Part shown: in pieces, positions 48,817 through 57,252 of the stretch
Layout of the letters: each line of letters begins with the position of its first letter
How positions within the stretch are numbered: position 1 is the first letter of the stretch
Assembly: GCA_003605055.1 (NCBI GenBank)
Contig: QZKP01000041.1
Location: 62,001-126,000 of the forward strand
Reading direction: 5' to 3'
Source of the DNA: Desulfarculus sp.
GTDB taxonomy: Bacteria > Desulfobacterota > Desulfarculia > Desulfarculales > Desulfarculaceae
Length of the DNA: 64,000 nt
Notes under the pieces: model-generated
Told to the model about the DNA's origin: nothing
The model's input: the letters and a program-made list of their open reading frames with translations, nothing else
Database searches by the model: none
Position numbers and translations under genes: made by a program

Positions 48817-49422
48817 CTAATCTCCCTTGGGGAACACTTGGTTCATGGCCGCCAGGTCTTCAGGCAGGAAGTACTCCGGGTATTTGGCGATTATCTCCGG
48901 GGGCAGGTCCCAGATGGTGAGATATGCGTTGTACCACTGCCAGCCCGGCGCCTTGTCCAGCTCCACCCCGGCCGCCTTGAGCAGGCGCAGCACCGAGGTG
49001 ATGCACAGCACCCCGCAGCCGGTGCGGACGCCGGTGGCCCGGGAGAGGGCCTCTGGGGTGTGGTGGCCCAGGAGGATGACCGCCGCCACCTCCCGGGCCT
49101 GGGTGCGGCGGCAGTAACAGATGATCTGCTCGGGGTACATGTGGGCGGCACGGCAGAGCCGCTCCACCTGGCCCGCGTCGGCCTGACGGTGGTCGATCCC
49201 GAAATAGAGCGGCTCGGCGCGGGCGATCATGCGGATGGCCTGCTCCGGGCAGCGGGTCATGCAGATGGTGCAGGCCAGGCATTGCTGGTCATCCACCTGG
49301 GACACCGGCTTGGGGCCGGACTTATCCAGACTAACCGCCTCCACGGGGCACACGCGGATGCAGTTCATGCAGGCGGTGCATTTTTCGCGGTCCACCACCG
49401 CGACCTTGTCTACGAACTGCAT
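48817..49422 (-). CDS. Two-cluster ferredoxin fused to a BFD-like [2Fe-2S] domain
   Basis: A 201-residue protein. Residues 15-25 (Cys15, 18, 21, 25) and 48-58 (Cys48, 51, 54, 58) are two classical [4Fe-4S] motifs. Residues about 98-150 look like a BFD/NirB-type [2Fe-2S] domain with CYC (Cys102, Cys104) and CGVLC (Cys136, Cys140), the last pair spaced by three rather than the usual two residues. A 50-residue tail follows. The ATG at 49420-49422 is preferred (AAGGAG upstream) over a start at 49452. An electron carrier for an enzyme of this operon is likely; its partner is unknown. Confidence 0.83.
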   Translation of the reverse strand: MQFVDKVAVVDREKCTACMNCIRVCPVEAVSLDKSGPKPVSQVDDQQCLACTICMTRCPEQAIRMIARAEPLYFGIDHRQADAGQVERLCRAAHMYPEQIICYCRRTQAREVAAVILLGHHTPEALSRATGVRTGCGVLCITSVLRLLKAAGVELDKAPGWQWYNAYLTIWDLPPEIIAKYPEYFLPEDLAAMNQVFPKGD

Positions 49423-49479
49423 GTATGCGTACTCCTTTGCCGCCCTCGGCAAGAGGGGCGTAGTCCTCGCGCCGCCTGG

Positions 49480-50157
49480 CTAGTTGGCGACTTCCAGATT
49501 TTGTTCGTAATTAACCAATAAGTCGTAAGAGCGCTGCTTGTGCCGCAGCAGGGCCTCCCGGGCCCTTTCCGCGTCGCCGTTTTTGAGTGCCTTATAGATT
49601 TCTTCGTGCTCCGGCAGGACCGAAAAGGCACGTTCGGGAATCATGATAAAAATGGACCTGGTGCGGGGATAGATGGCCCAGACCTGTTCAATCAGACGGG
49701 TGAGAACGCCGTTGCCGCACGAGGAATAGATGATGTGATGGAATTGGTAATTGAGCTTGGTGAGGGCGTCCATGTCGTTTTGCCGGGTGGTCTCGCCCAT
49801 GAAATCCAGCAGCCGGGCCATTTCTTGCAAGGCCTCAGGGGCTATGTTCTTGGCGGCAAGGGCCGCGGCCTGTCCCTCCAGCAACTGCCGGACCTCGAAC
49901 ACCTCGATAAATTTATCGAATTCAGGGTGGGTCACCTTGTAGCCCACGTGCGGCGTGTTTTCCACCAGTCCCTCCGACTCCAGGCGGTTGAGGGCCTCAC
50001 GCACGGGGATGTCGCTGATGTGCAACTCTTTGGAAATCTGTGATATTGTTAGTTTTTCCCCTGGACGATACTTGCCGTCGGCAATGTCCCGCTTGAGGGA
50101 TTCATAGGCCACGCCGGTCTTGGTGTTGAATTTATTGACCCTTATCACTTCGCTCAT
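49480..50157 (-). CDS. GntR-family regulator, FCD subfamily
   Basis: A 225-residue regulator with winged helix (LHISDIPVREALNRLESEGLVENTPH, about 47-72) and an FCD domain including LNYQFHHIIYSSCGN and ALLRHKQRSYD histidines. It heads the minus-strand operon ferredoxin-BFD, LarA-like, TAXI-TRAP, cupin, aldolase. The core promoter upstream contains a 16-bp palindrome, consistent with autorepression released by the transported acid. Confidence 0.9.
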   Translation of the reverse strand: MSEVIRVNKFNTKTGVAYESLKRDIADGKYRPGEKLTISQISKELHISDIPVREALNRLESEGLVENTPHVGYKVTHPEFDKFIEVFEVRQLLEGQAAALAAKNIAPEALQEMARLLDFMGETTRQNDMDALTKLNYQFHHIIYSSCGNGVLTRLIEQVWAIYPRTRSIFIMIPERAFSVLPEHEEIYKALKNGDAERAREALLRHKQRSYDLLVNYEQNLEVAN

Positions 50158-50494
50158 ATTCAGGCTCCATTTTTATATATTATATATAATATGTAAAAAA
50201 CGTTGTCAACGATAGATGCTGTTCAGCTTTTTGCGCGCGAGTGCGCAATAGGGAAAACTCGAACCGAAGGGAAGCAGTTATCAAGAAATTGATAATTAGG
50301 TAATTGATATTAGAGGATTATGTGCACAGGTCCTGTGATGGGAATGCCCAAGCCTTCCAGCAACCCAGTCGCTCAATTTGTTAGACCCGGCCGCGCAGTG
50401 CTCCGGCGGGCTCACTCGCCGACGACCCCTGACACCGCCACCGGGGCCTCTCCTGCCCAGGCGCGCGTGCGGTTGCAAGGCGAACCAGGCCGCG
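50158..50494. other. 337-base intergenic region
   Basis: Apart from the GntR promoter and palindrome at 50177-50209 no gene is supported. Its central part (about 50210-50330) is unusually AT-rich for this window, and the right part is the 3' flank of the VOC gene. Two short open frames across 50296-50541 lack ribosome sites and are rejected. Confidence 0.5.
50177..50209 (-). promoter_or_regulatory. Promoter with overlapping 16-bp palindrome, GntR operon
   Basis: On the minus strand TTGACA (complement of 50204-50209) and TATATA (complement of 50181-50186) are spaced by 17 bases. A perfect palindrome, ATATTATATATAATAT (50177-50192), covers the -10 region. This is a strong candidate for the GntR autoregulatory operator. 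Confidence 0.6.
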
Positions 50495-50872
50495 CTAGTC
50501 GCGCTGCACCAGCTCGATCTGCATGTCGTCGGGCGCCTTGAGAAAGGCCACGGTCACCCCGGAGCGCACCTTCAGGGGCCCCTCGATGAATTCGGCGCCC
50601 TTGGCCTTGAGCTCCTGGCAGACCCGCTGGATGTCCTGCACTAGAAAGCCCAATTCGTAGGCGCCCCAATTGGGTCCGTCGCTGGGCTGAGGGTCGCCCT
50701 CCCGCAGGGGCGACAGGGCCAGGAAGGTGTCTCCGATGGCCATGCGCACCAGGGTCAGGCCCCGCGGCTGCAGGCGGGCCACGACCTCCCCCCCGAACAT
50801 CTCCTGGTAGTATTTGATACTGGCCTCCAGGTCCCGGCAGCGCAGGTGGATGTGGTCGTGCTTGAAGGTCAT
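50495..50872 (-). CDS. VOC-superfamily (glyoxalase-fold) protein
   Basis: A 125-residue single glyoxalase/bleomycin-resistance fold domain with two beta-alpha-beta3 modules: HDHIHLRCRDLEASIKYYQEMFG at the start and the YELGFLVQDIQRVCQELKAKG repeat. Metal ligand candidates are His7 or His9, the central Glu and the C-terminal Glu in MQIELVQ. It may be a lactoylglutathione-lyase-like or methylmalonyl-CoA-epimerase-like enzyme; the adjacent MatB-like synthetase makes an epimerase-type role attractive but unproven. It follows that gene on the same strand after 61 bases. Confidence 0.87.
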   Translation of the reverse strand: MTFKHDHIHLRCRDLEASIKYYQEMFGGEVVARLQPRGLTLVRMAIGDTFLALSPLREGDPQPSDGPNWGAYELGFLVQDIQRVCQELKAKGAEFIEGPLKVRSGVTVAFLKAPDDMQIELVQRD

Positions 50873-50933
50873 CGTTTTCTCCAGCTTAATAGGCGGTTAA
50901 TAGGGTAGGGCCGGGCAGGGGCCTTGCCTGGGT

Positions 50934-52439
50934 TCAGATCTGTTGGGTTTGGAACAACCTTTTCACCGCGGGTTTGGTGACCTTGCCCATGGCGTTGCGC
51001 GGCAGCTCCTCCACGAACAGGGCCAGGCTGGGCACCTTGTAGGGGGCCAGGCGCTCCTTGCCCCAGGCCCGCAGCTCCTCCAGGGTCAGGTTCTGTGAGG
51101 GCCGCAGGATCAGGGCCGCGGCCACGCGCTCGCCCCACTCCGGGTCCTCCAGCCCCACCACCGCGCACTCGGCCACAGCCGGATGGGTGCGCAGCACCTC
51201 CTCGATCTCCAGGGCCGAAACCTTGTAGCCGCCGGTCTTGATGATGTCCGCGCTCTTGCGGCCCAGGATGCGCCAGGCCCCGTCCTCCACCACGGCCACG
51301 TCTCCGGTGAGGAACCAGCCGTCCCGGAAGGCGTCCCGTGTCTCCGCGGGCCGCTGCCAATACTCGCCGAACACCGCCGGCCCGCGCACCAGTATCTCGC
51401 CGGGCTCGCCGGAGGGCGCTTCGCGGCCGGCCTCGTCCAGCAGGCGCAGCTCCACCCCGGGCAGGGCCGCGCCCACGAAGCCGGGCCGCCGCTCCCCCTG
51501 CACCGGGTTGGACAGGGCCATGCCGATCTCGGTCATGCCGTAGCGCTCCAGCAGCCGGTGTCCGCTGATGGCCTGCCATTTCTCCAGCACGCTCACCGGC
51601 AGCGCGGCTGAGCCCGAGACCATCAGGCGCAGCTTGGCGCAGGCGGCGGACAGGCGCGCCTGCTCCGGGGCCGGGGCCGCCTCCCAGGCCGCGATGAGCT
51701 TGGCGTAAATGGTGGGCACGGCCATAAACAGGGTCAAGGGCCGCTCGGCGAACTTTTGCCAGACCAGTTCGGCCTCAAAGCGGGGCAGGAACTCGCAGCG
51801 GGCGCCGGCGAACAGGGCGCAGAGCAGCACGTTGACGATGCCGTGCACGTGGTGCAGGGGCAGCACGTGCAGGATGTAATCCTCAGGCGACCACTGCCAG
51901 GCCTGCACCAGCATCTCGACCTGGGCCTCCAGGTTAGCGTGGGTGTGCACCACGCCCTTGGGCGCGCCGGTGGTGCCGCTGGTGTAGAGGATCATGGCCC
52001 GGCGGCCGGGGTCCAGGGCGGGCAGGGGGCCGGGCGGAGCGGCCAGCAGCTCGTCGCTGGTGAAAAAGCGGCTGCCCGCGGCCTGGGCCAAGGGCCGCAG
52101 GCGGTCGGCGTACTCAGGGTGGGCCGCCGCCAGGCCGGCCTGGCTGTCGGCCAGGGCATAGGCCAGCTCCGCGGCCGGGTGCAGCTCCGATAGAGGCACC
52201 GCCACCCCGCCGGCCCGCCAGATGCCCCACAGCAGGGCGGTCCAGGTGAACCCCCGCGGCGCCAGGAAGGCCACCCGCTCCTGCGCCAGGTCGGCCCGGC
52301 CCTGCAACAACCCCGCGGCCACCCGGGCCGAGGCCTCCAGTAACTGGGCATAGGTGAACTCGCCCCGTGGGCTGACCACCGCGACCCTGGGGCCGAAACC
52401 CGCGGCCCGTTCTATGAGAGCAATGCTAGGCCCAATCAT
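50934..52439 (-). CDS. Malonyl/methylmalonyl-CoA synthetase-like (MatB/ACSF3 family)
   Basis: A 501-residue ANL enzyme whose sequence follows mammalian ACSF3 and bacterial MatB closely: MILYTSGTTGAPKGVVHTHANL, HVLPLHHVHGIVN (about 214-226), LFMAVPTIYAKLI, RLMVSGSAALPVSVLEKW, LLERYGMTEIGMALS, ADIIKTGGYKVSALEIEEV and catalytic Lys in RNAMGKVTKPA. It would activate malonate or methylmalonate to the CoA thioester. Start ATG at 52437-52439 with GGAGG upstream. It is one of four CoA ligases in the window and the only one whose substrate can be suggested. Confidence 0.88.
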   Translation of the reverse strand: MIGPSIALIERAAGFGPRVAVVSPRGEFTYAQLLEASARVAAGLLQGRADLAQERVAFLAPRGFTWTALLWGIWRAGGVAVPLSELHPAAELAYALADSQAGLAAAHPEYADRLRPLAQAAGSRFFTSDELLAAPPGPLPALDPGRRAMILYTSGTTGAPKGVVHTHANLEAQVEMLVQAWQWSPEDYILHVLPLHHVHGIVNVLLCALFAGARCEFLPRFEAELVWQKFAERPLTLFMAVPTIYAKLIAAWEAAPAPEQARLSAACAKLRLMVSGSAALPVSVLEKWQAISGHRLLERYGMTEIGMALSNPVQGERRPGFVGAALPGVELRLLDEAGREAPSGEPGEILVRGPAVFGEYWQRPAETRDAFRDGWFLTGDVAVVEDGAWRILGRKSADIIKTGGYKVSALEIEEVLRTHPAVAECAVVGLEDPEWGERVAAALILRPSQNLTLEELRAWGKERLAPYKVPSLALFVEELPRNAMGKVTKPAVKRLFQTQQI

Positions 52440-52672
52440 GTTTGGTGATCCTCCGCTGGCCTGGGGACGAGCCCAATTATAGCCGCTCGGCCGCGCGGCC
52501 CAAGTAAATTCAGACGCTCCGGGCAAAGCCGTCCTGGCATTAAGCGCCGTCTTTTGTCAGAATTGGGTGGGAGGAGGCAGGGGGCTTCCCTAACTATGCC
52601 TGCCAGCGCCGCCCGCGGCGCGATCAACAGCCATACGCGTGAGCCAAGCACACCGCAGCAAGGAGGGTAGTG

Positions 52673-53275
52673 ATGGATGTTCGCAAGGCCATATATAAGC
52701 GGCGTTCGGTGCGCAGCTTCAAGCAGAAACCCCTTGACCAGCAGGTGCTGCGGGAGCTCATCGACGCGGCGCGGGTGGGCCCCTCGGCGGCCAACCGCCA
52801 ACCCTTGCAGTACGTAGTGGTCACCGAGCCCGGCCTCTGCCAACAGGTGTTCGATTGCCTCAAGTGGGCCGCCTACACCGCCCCCCGCGGCGTCCCTCAG
52901 CCGGGCTTCACCCCCACCGCCTATGTGGCCATTTGCGTGAAGAAAGACCTGGCCCTGGCCGTGGGAGCCAAGTACGACCTGGGCGCGGCCGCCCAGACCA
53001 TCCTGCTGCTGGCCACGGCCCAGGGCCTGGGCACCTGCTGGATCAAGACCATGGACGCTCCCCGGCTCAGTCAGATTCTGGCCGTGCCCGAGGGCGTCGA
53101 GCTGGACTCGGTGGTGGCCTTGGGCCTGCCGGCCGAGGAGCCCGAGCAGGTGGACTTGGAGCCCGGCCAGGAGGGCCTGGAGGCGATCAAGTACTGGCGC
53201 GACGACAAAGACCAGCAGTTCGTGCCCAAGCGCAACCTGGCGGATATCCTCTTCTGGAACAAGTACAGCGGTTGA
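52673..53275 (+). CDS. Nitroreductase-family flavoprotein
   Basis: A 200-residue FMN-dependent nitroreductase-fold enzyme: KAIYKRRSVRSFKQKPL at the start binds FMN phosphate, followed by ARVGPSAANRQPLQYVVV and LGAAAQTILLLATAQGLGTCWIK in the dimer core. Start at ATG 52673 following AAGGAGGG. It reduces quinones, nitro compounds or enones using NAD(P)H; the physiological substrate is unknown. It is followed by a terminator-like hairpin and an HpaI aldolase gene on the same strand. Confidence 0.92.
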   Translation: MDVRKAIYKRRSVRSFKQKPLDQQVLRELIDAARVGPSAANRQPLQYVVVTEPGLCQQVFDCLKWAAYTAPRGVPQPGFTPTAYVAICVKKDLALAVGAKYDLGAAAQTILLLATAQGLGTCWIKTMDAPRLSQILAVPEGVELDSVVALGLPAEEPEQVDLEPGQEGLEAIKYWRDDKDQQFVPKRNLADILFWNKYSG

Positions 53276-53291
53276 GCAGCGCGGCCCAGGT

Positions 53292-53317
53292 CAGGGGCGC
53301 CCGCGGCGGCGCCCCTG
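53292..53317 (+). terminator. Probable terminator after nitroreductase gene
   Basis: A perfect 10-bp stem (53292-53301 with 53308-53317) and a six-base loop lie 17 bases after the nitroreductase stop. The following ATTTTCC at about 53328 is only a weak T-run, so termination may be partial; the aldolase gene starts at 53361. Confidence 0.6.
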
Positions 53318-53360
53318 GGCCGCGCCGATTTTCCTGTTACGTCAGCAGCGGAGATGCTTA

Positions 53361-54134
53361 ATGAGCCGGCTCAAACAGATCCTGGCCCATGGCGCAGTGG
53401 CCGTGGGCACCTTCGTATCCGAGGTGCGCAACCCCAACCTGAGCCACCTGCTGGCCCAGAGCGGCTTTGACTTCTTCATCCTGGACAACGAGCACGGCGC
53501 CTTCTCCTGGGAAACCATGGCGGCCATGATCGCCGGGGCCCGTGGCGCGAACATCGACGTGGTGGTGCGGGTGCCGGAGATTCGGCGGGAGGCGATCCTC
53601 AAGCCCCTGGACCTGGGCGCGGCCGGCTTGCTGGTGCCCATGGTGGATGAGCCCGCGCAGGCCCGGGAGGTGCTGCGCCACGCCAAGTACCCGCCCCAGG
53701 GCAACCGGGGGTTGGCCCTGCGCCGGGCCCACAGCCTCTTCCGCAAGGTCTCGGCGGCCGAATACCTGGCCCAGGCCAATGCCGAGACCTTCATCGCGGT
53801 GCAGGCCGAGACCGCCCAGGCGGTGGAAAACGCCGCCGCCATCGCGGCGGTGGAGGGCGTGGACGCCATTTTCGTGGGGCCCATGGACCTGTCGGTCAAC
53901 CTGGGCCTGTCTGGTCAGACCGGGCATCCGCGGCTGGTGGAGGCGGTGCAAAAGGTGGCGGCCGGCTGCGCGAAGACCGGCGTGGCCCCGGGGTTGCTGA
54001 CCGCCAGCGCGCCGGAGACCGTGGCCTGGATTCAAAAGGGAATTCGCTTCATCGCCTACGGCTCGGACGTCACCCTGTTGGCCGACGGCGCGGCCGCGGC
54101 CATCAGCGCCATCAAGGAGGCCTCGCCAGTTTAG
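53361..54134 (+). CDS. HpcH/HpaI-family aldolase
   Basis: A 257-residue class II pyruvate aldolase: FFILDNEHGAFSWE (His about 46), DLGAAGLLVPMVD, NRGLALRRAHSLF, VQAETAQAVEN with the metal Glu and IFVGPMDLSVNLG with the Asp. The RGYG-type loop typical of substrate binding is altered (NRGLAL), so substrate choice probably differs from the paralogue at 42655. It likely cleaves a 4-hydroxy-2-oxo acid or a citramalyl/malyl-like compound. It ends ten bases before the converging aminotransferase gene. Confidence 0.9.
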   Translation: MSRLKQILAHGAVAVGTFVSEVRNPNLSHLLAQSGFDFFILDNEHGAFSWETMAAMIAGARGANIDVVVRVPEIRREAILKPLDLGAAGLLVPMVDEPAQAREVLRHAKYPPQGNRGLALRRAHSLFRKVSAAEYLAQANAETFIAVQAETAQAVENAAAIAAVEGVDAIFVGPMDLSVNLGLSGQTGHPRLVEAVQKVAAGCAKTGVAPGLLTASAPETVAWIQKGIRFIAYGSDVTLLADGAAAAISAIKEASPV

Positions 54135-54143
54135 AGGCCAGGC

Positions 54144-55484
54144 TCAGAGACCGGCTAGGGCCTCATTGAGCACCACCAGGGCGAAGTCCACGTCGGCTCG
54201 GGTGAGGCACATGGGCGGCTTGATGCGCAGCACGTTGCCGGAGAAGCCGCCCTTGCCCAAGAGCAGCCCCAGGTCCTTGGCCCGCTCGAAGACGCGCAGG
54301 CACTCCTGGGCGGCGGGCTCCTTGGTTTGGCGGTCCTTGACCAGCTCCACGCCCAGCATCAGGCCGCGGCCCCGCACCTCGCCGATGATTTGGTGCCGCT
54401 CCTGGAGCCCGCGCAGGCCGGCGCGGAAGTAGCCGCCCACCTCGAAGCAGTTGTTCTGCAACTTCTCTTGGTCGATCACCTCCAACACCGCCTTGCCCGC
54501 CGCGCAGGAGATGGGGTTGCCGCCGAAGGTGTTGAAGTGGATGCGCTCCTTGAGGCTGGCCGCGATGGCCGGGGTGGTGACCACCGCCGCCAGGGGCAGG
54601 CCGTTGCCGATGCCCTTGGCCATGGTCACGATGTCCGGGATCACGCCCTGGGTGGCAAAGCCCCAGTAGTGGTCGCCGGTGCGGCCGAAGCCGGTCTGCA
54701 CCTCGTCGGCGATGCACACCCCGCCCGCCTGACGCACGATGCGGTAGACCTCGGCCAGATAGCCCGGCGGGCACTCCACCGCCCCACCCACGCCCTGGAT
54801 GGTCTCGGCGAAGAAGGCGGCCACCCGTCCCGGCGTGGCGAAGCGGATCAGCTCGGCCACGTCGGCGGCGTATTTGGCGCCGGCTTGGGGGTCGTCCGGG
54901 CCCCAGGGACCCCGGTAAGGGTAAGGCGCGATGGCGTGGTGCACGCCGAAGCTGTGGGGGTAGTTGTACTTCCAGGTGCTGTGGGCGGTGAGGCCCATGG
55001 TGGAGGCGCTGCCGCCGTGATAGCCGTTGCGCAGGGCCACCACGTCAAAGTTGCCGGTGTACAGGCGGGCCATCAAAAGCGCCAGGTCGTTGGCCTCGGA
55101 GCCGGAGTTGACGAAGTAGCACACCGAAAGCTCGCCGGGCATGCGTTGGGCCAGCATCTGGGCGTAGGTGGCCACGGCCGGGTGCAGGTAGATGGGCGAG
55201 GTGTGCCAGAGCGTCTCCAACTGCTCGCGGGTCTTGGCCAGCACGTAGGGGTGGCAGTGACCCGCGCTGATGGTGACGATGCCGCCGATGCAGTCCAGGT
55301 AGCGCCGGCCGGTCTCGTCGTAGAGGTACTGCATGGAGCCCTCCACGATCATAAGCGGCTCTTGGTAATACAGCACCATGGCCGGCGAGAGGTGCCGTCG
55401 GCGCAGGGCCAGCACCTCCTGGCGCGAGGGGCCCGCATAGGGCCGCGGCCGGTGGTCGTAGGGCGGAAGCGGGGGGGCGGACAT
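54144..55484 (-). CDS. Class III aminotransferase, AGXT2-like
   Basis: A 446-residue PLP enzyme. PLP lysine Lys290 in [12 protein letters not shown], with [31 protein letters not shown] and the C-terminal [18 protein letters not shown]. These runs, together with the N-terminal [18 protein letters not shown], match alanine-glyoxylate/3-aminoisobutyrate aminotransferase 2 (AGXT2) rather than the GABA or ornithine groups. It would transfer an amino group from a beta- or omega-amino acid to pyruvate or glyoxylate. It is the last gene of the 54.1-59.3 kb operon, suggesting beta-amino acid degradation. Confidence 0.9.
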   Translation of the reverse strand: MSAPPLPPYDHRPRPYAGPSRQEVLALRRRHLSPAMVLYYQEPLMIVEGSMQYLYDETGRRYLDCIGGIVTISAGHCHPYVLAKTREQLETLWHTSPIYLHPAVATYAQMLAQRMPGELSVCYFVNSGSEANDLALLMARLYTGNFDVVALRNGYHGGSASTMGLTAHSTWKYNYPHSFGVHHAIAPYPYRGPWGPDDPQAGAKYAADVAELIRFATPGRVAAFFAETIQGVGGAVECPPGYLAEVYRIVRQAGGVCIADEVQTGFGRTGDHYWGFATQGVIPDIVTMAKGIGNGLPLAAVVTTPAIAASLKERIHFNTFGGNPISCAAGKAVLEVIDQEKLQNNCFEVGGYFRAGLRGLQERHQIIGEVRGRGLMLGVELVKDRQTKEPAAQECLRVFERAKDLGLLLGKGGFSGNVLRIKPPMCLTRADVDFALVVLNEALAGL

Positions 55485-55509
55485 GATCGGCTCCTTGGTC
55501 CCGGAGGGC

Positions 55510-56283
55510 TCAGACCGAGAACATGCCTCCGTTTACGTCCAGGGTGACGCCGGTGATGAAGCCTGCCTCCTGGCTGCACAGAAACAAGACCGGCCCGGTG
55601 ATCTCCTCCACGGTGCCCAGGCGGCGCAGAGAGCTTCGTTTGAGAAAGGCGTCCTTTTCCTGCTCGCTGAGCCGCTCGTCCCACATCTTCCGCACCCGGG
55701 GGCCGGAGAGTATGACGCTGGGGGCCACGGCGTTGACGTTGATGCCATAGGGGCCCAGTTCCTGGGCCAGGTGGCGGGTGAAGGTGATGATGGCCGCCTT
55801 GCTGGAGCTGTACTGCAAGGGGGTTATAGTGCCGCCCAGGCGGGCCGCCATGGAGCTGAGGTTGACGATCTTGCCGGAGCGCTGAGCCTTCATCAGCGGC
55901 GCCACCGCCCGGCAGCAAAGGTACACCGCCCTGAGGTTCAAGGCCACCACCTTGTCCCAGTCATCGGGGGTGATCTCCTCGATGGCGGTCTTGGGCACGT
56001 CCATGCTGCCGCCGGCGTTGTTTATCAGTATGTCCACCCCGCCCCAGGCCTCGACGGTGGCCTGCACCAGGGCCGCCACCTGCTCCGGCTGGGTCACGTC
56101 GGTGGGCTGGTAGCGGCACTCCCCGCCGGCGGCCTGGATATCCGCGGCGGTGGCGGCCAGGTCCGCCTGGTCGCGGCCGGCGATCATCACCCGGCCGCCC
56201 TCGCCGGCCAGGCGGCTGGCAAAGGAGCGTCCCAGGCCCCGGTTGCCGCCGGTGACGATGGCCCGTTTGCCCTGGAACCGCAT
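55510..56283 (-). CDS. Short-chain dehydrogenase/reductase (classical SDR)
   Basis: A 257-residue classical [13 protein letters not shown] cofactor loop, NNAGGSMDV, catalytic Ser in [10 protein letters not shown] and Tyr/Lys in QYSSSKAAI. The ATG at 56281-56283 with AGGAGG five bases upstream is preferred over the GTG at 56289. It lies 10 bases after the 3-hydroxyacyl-CoA dehydrogenase gene and 25 before the aminotransferase gene. It could act as a 3-hydroxyacid or semialdehyde reductase/dehydrogenase in the same pathway. Confidence 0.92.
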   Translation of the reverse strand: MRFQGKRAIVTGGNRGLGRSFASRLAGEGGRVMIAGRDQADLAATAADIQAAGGECRYQPTDVTQPEQVAALVQATVEAWGGVDILINNAGGSMDVPKTAIEEITPDDWDKVVALNLRAVYLCCRAVAPLMKAQRSGKIVNLSSMAARLGGTITPLQYSSSKAAIITFTRHLAQELGPYGINVNAVAPSVILSGPRVRKMWDERLSEQEKDAFLKRSSLRRLGTVEEITGPVLFLCSQEAGFITGVTLDVNGGMFSV

Positions 56284-56293
56284 AAGCACCTCC

Positions 56294-57238
56294 TTAGCCC
56301 AGCTCGCCCAGTTCCTCCAGGAACTTCCTGAGCTTCAAGAGCTTCAGGTCCCGTTCGTGCATGATCTCCTCGGACGAGCGGCCGCCGTAGTCGTAGAAGC
56401 CAGCCCCGTCCTTGACCCCGCGGCGGCCCTGGGCCACCAGGTCGTCCACGATCTGGCTGCGGCCCGGCACCTCGGGCGGCTGGTAGGATTTGTTCTTTAG
56501 CACATGCTGCACCAGGTCCAGGCCGGTGAAGTCCATGCGCTTGACCACGCCCAGGATGGGCAGGCGCAGCCCAAAGCCGGCCTTGGCCGCTTTGTCCAGG
56601 TCCTCGGGCGAGGCGTAGCCCCCCTCCAGCAGCCGGAAGACCTCCAGGCCCAAGGCCGCCTGCATGCGGTTGCCCACGAAGCCGGGCAGGAATTTCCGGA
56701 TGACGATGGTGGTCTTGCCCAGCTCGTCGTGCAGGCGCTTGACCGTCTGCACGGTCTGCTCCGAGGTCTGGGGCCCCACCACGATCTCCACCAGGGGCAC
56801 GATGTGCGGCGGCGCGAACCAGTGGGTGATGAGCACCTTGTCCGGCCGGCTGGTCTCCACGAACTTGAAGATGTCCAGGTAGGAGGTGTTGCTGGCCAGG
56901 ATGGCCTCGGGCGGGGCCAACCGGTCCAGCTCGGAGAACAGCTTCTTCTTGACCTCGACGTTTTCCACCACGGCCTCCACCACGAACCCGGTCCCGGCCA
57001 CGGCCTGGCCCAGGTCGTTGGTGTAGGTGATGCGCTTCTCGGCCACCTCTTCCCGCTGGGCTGGGTCGAACAGCTTCGCCTCGGCCAGGGTGTCCAGGTT
57101 GGCCTTGATCAGGCTGCGCGACTTTTCCAGAATCTCCGGGGACAGGTCGTTGAGCGCCACTTGGTAGCCGCCCAGGGCAAAGACCATGGCCAGGCTGTGG
57201 CCCATGGTGCCCGCGCCGATAACCGTTACTTTTTTCAT
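56294..57238 (-). CDS. 3-hydroxyacyl-CoA dehydrogenase-family protein
   Basis: A 314-residue member: IGAGTMGHSLAMVFALGG cofactor loop, LASNTSYLDI and the catalytic His in ITHWFAPPHIVPLVEIV. The THWFxPPH form, rather than HFFNPV, marks a subgroup that includes hydroxy-carboxylate and carnitine-like dehydrogenases. The substrate may therefore be a free 3-hydroxyacid or an unusual acyl-CoA. It differs from the beta-oxidation-type enzyme at 36730. It follows the alcohol dehydrogenase gene by 14 bases. Confidence 0.88.
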   Translation of the reverse strand: MKKVTVIGAGTMGHSLAMVFALGGYQVALNDLSPEILEKSRSLIKANLDTLAEAKLFDPAQREEVAEKRITYTNDLGQAVAGTGFVVEAVVENVEVKKKLFSELDRLAPPEAILASNTSYLDIFKFVETSRPDKVLITHWFAPPHIVPLVEIVVGPQTSEQTVQTVKRLHDELGKTTIVIRKFLPGFVGNRMQAALGLEVFRLLEGGYASPEDLDKAAKAGFGLRLPILGVVKRMDFTGLDLVQHVLKNKSYQPPEVPGRSQIVDDLVAQGRRGVKDGAGFYDYGGRSSEEIMHERDLKLLKLRKFLEELGELG

Positions 57239-57252
57239 GCCTAAAACTCCCG

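Noticed and set aside
47332-49521. 729-codon plus-strand open frame
   Set aside because: Antisense to the LarA-like and ferredoxin genes, low-complexity composition, no ribosome site or motif.
50296-50541. Two short open frames in the gap right of the GntR promoter
   Set aside because: No ribosome site, no recognisable domain, and composition like the GC-rich shadow frames.
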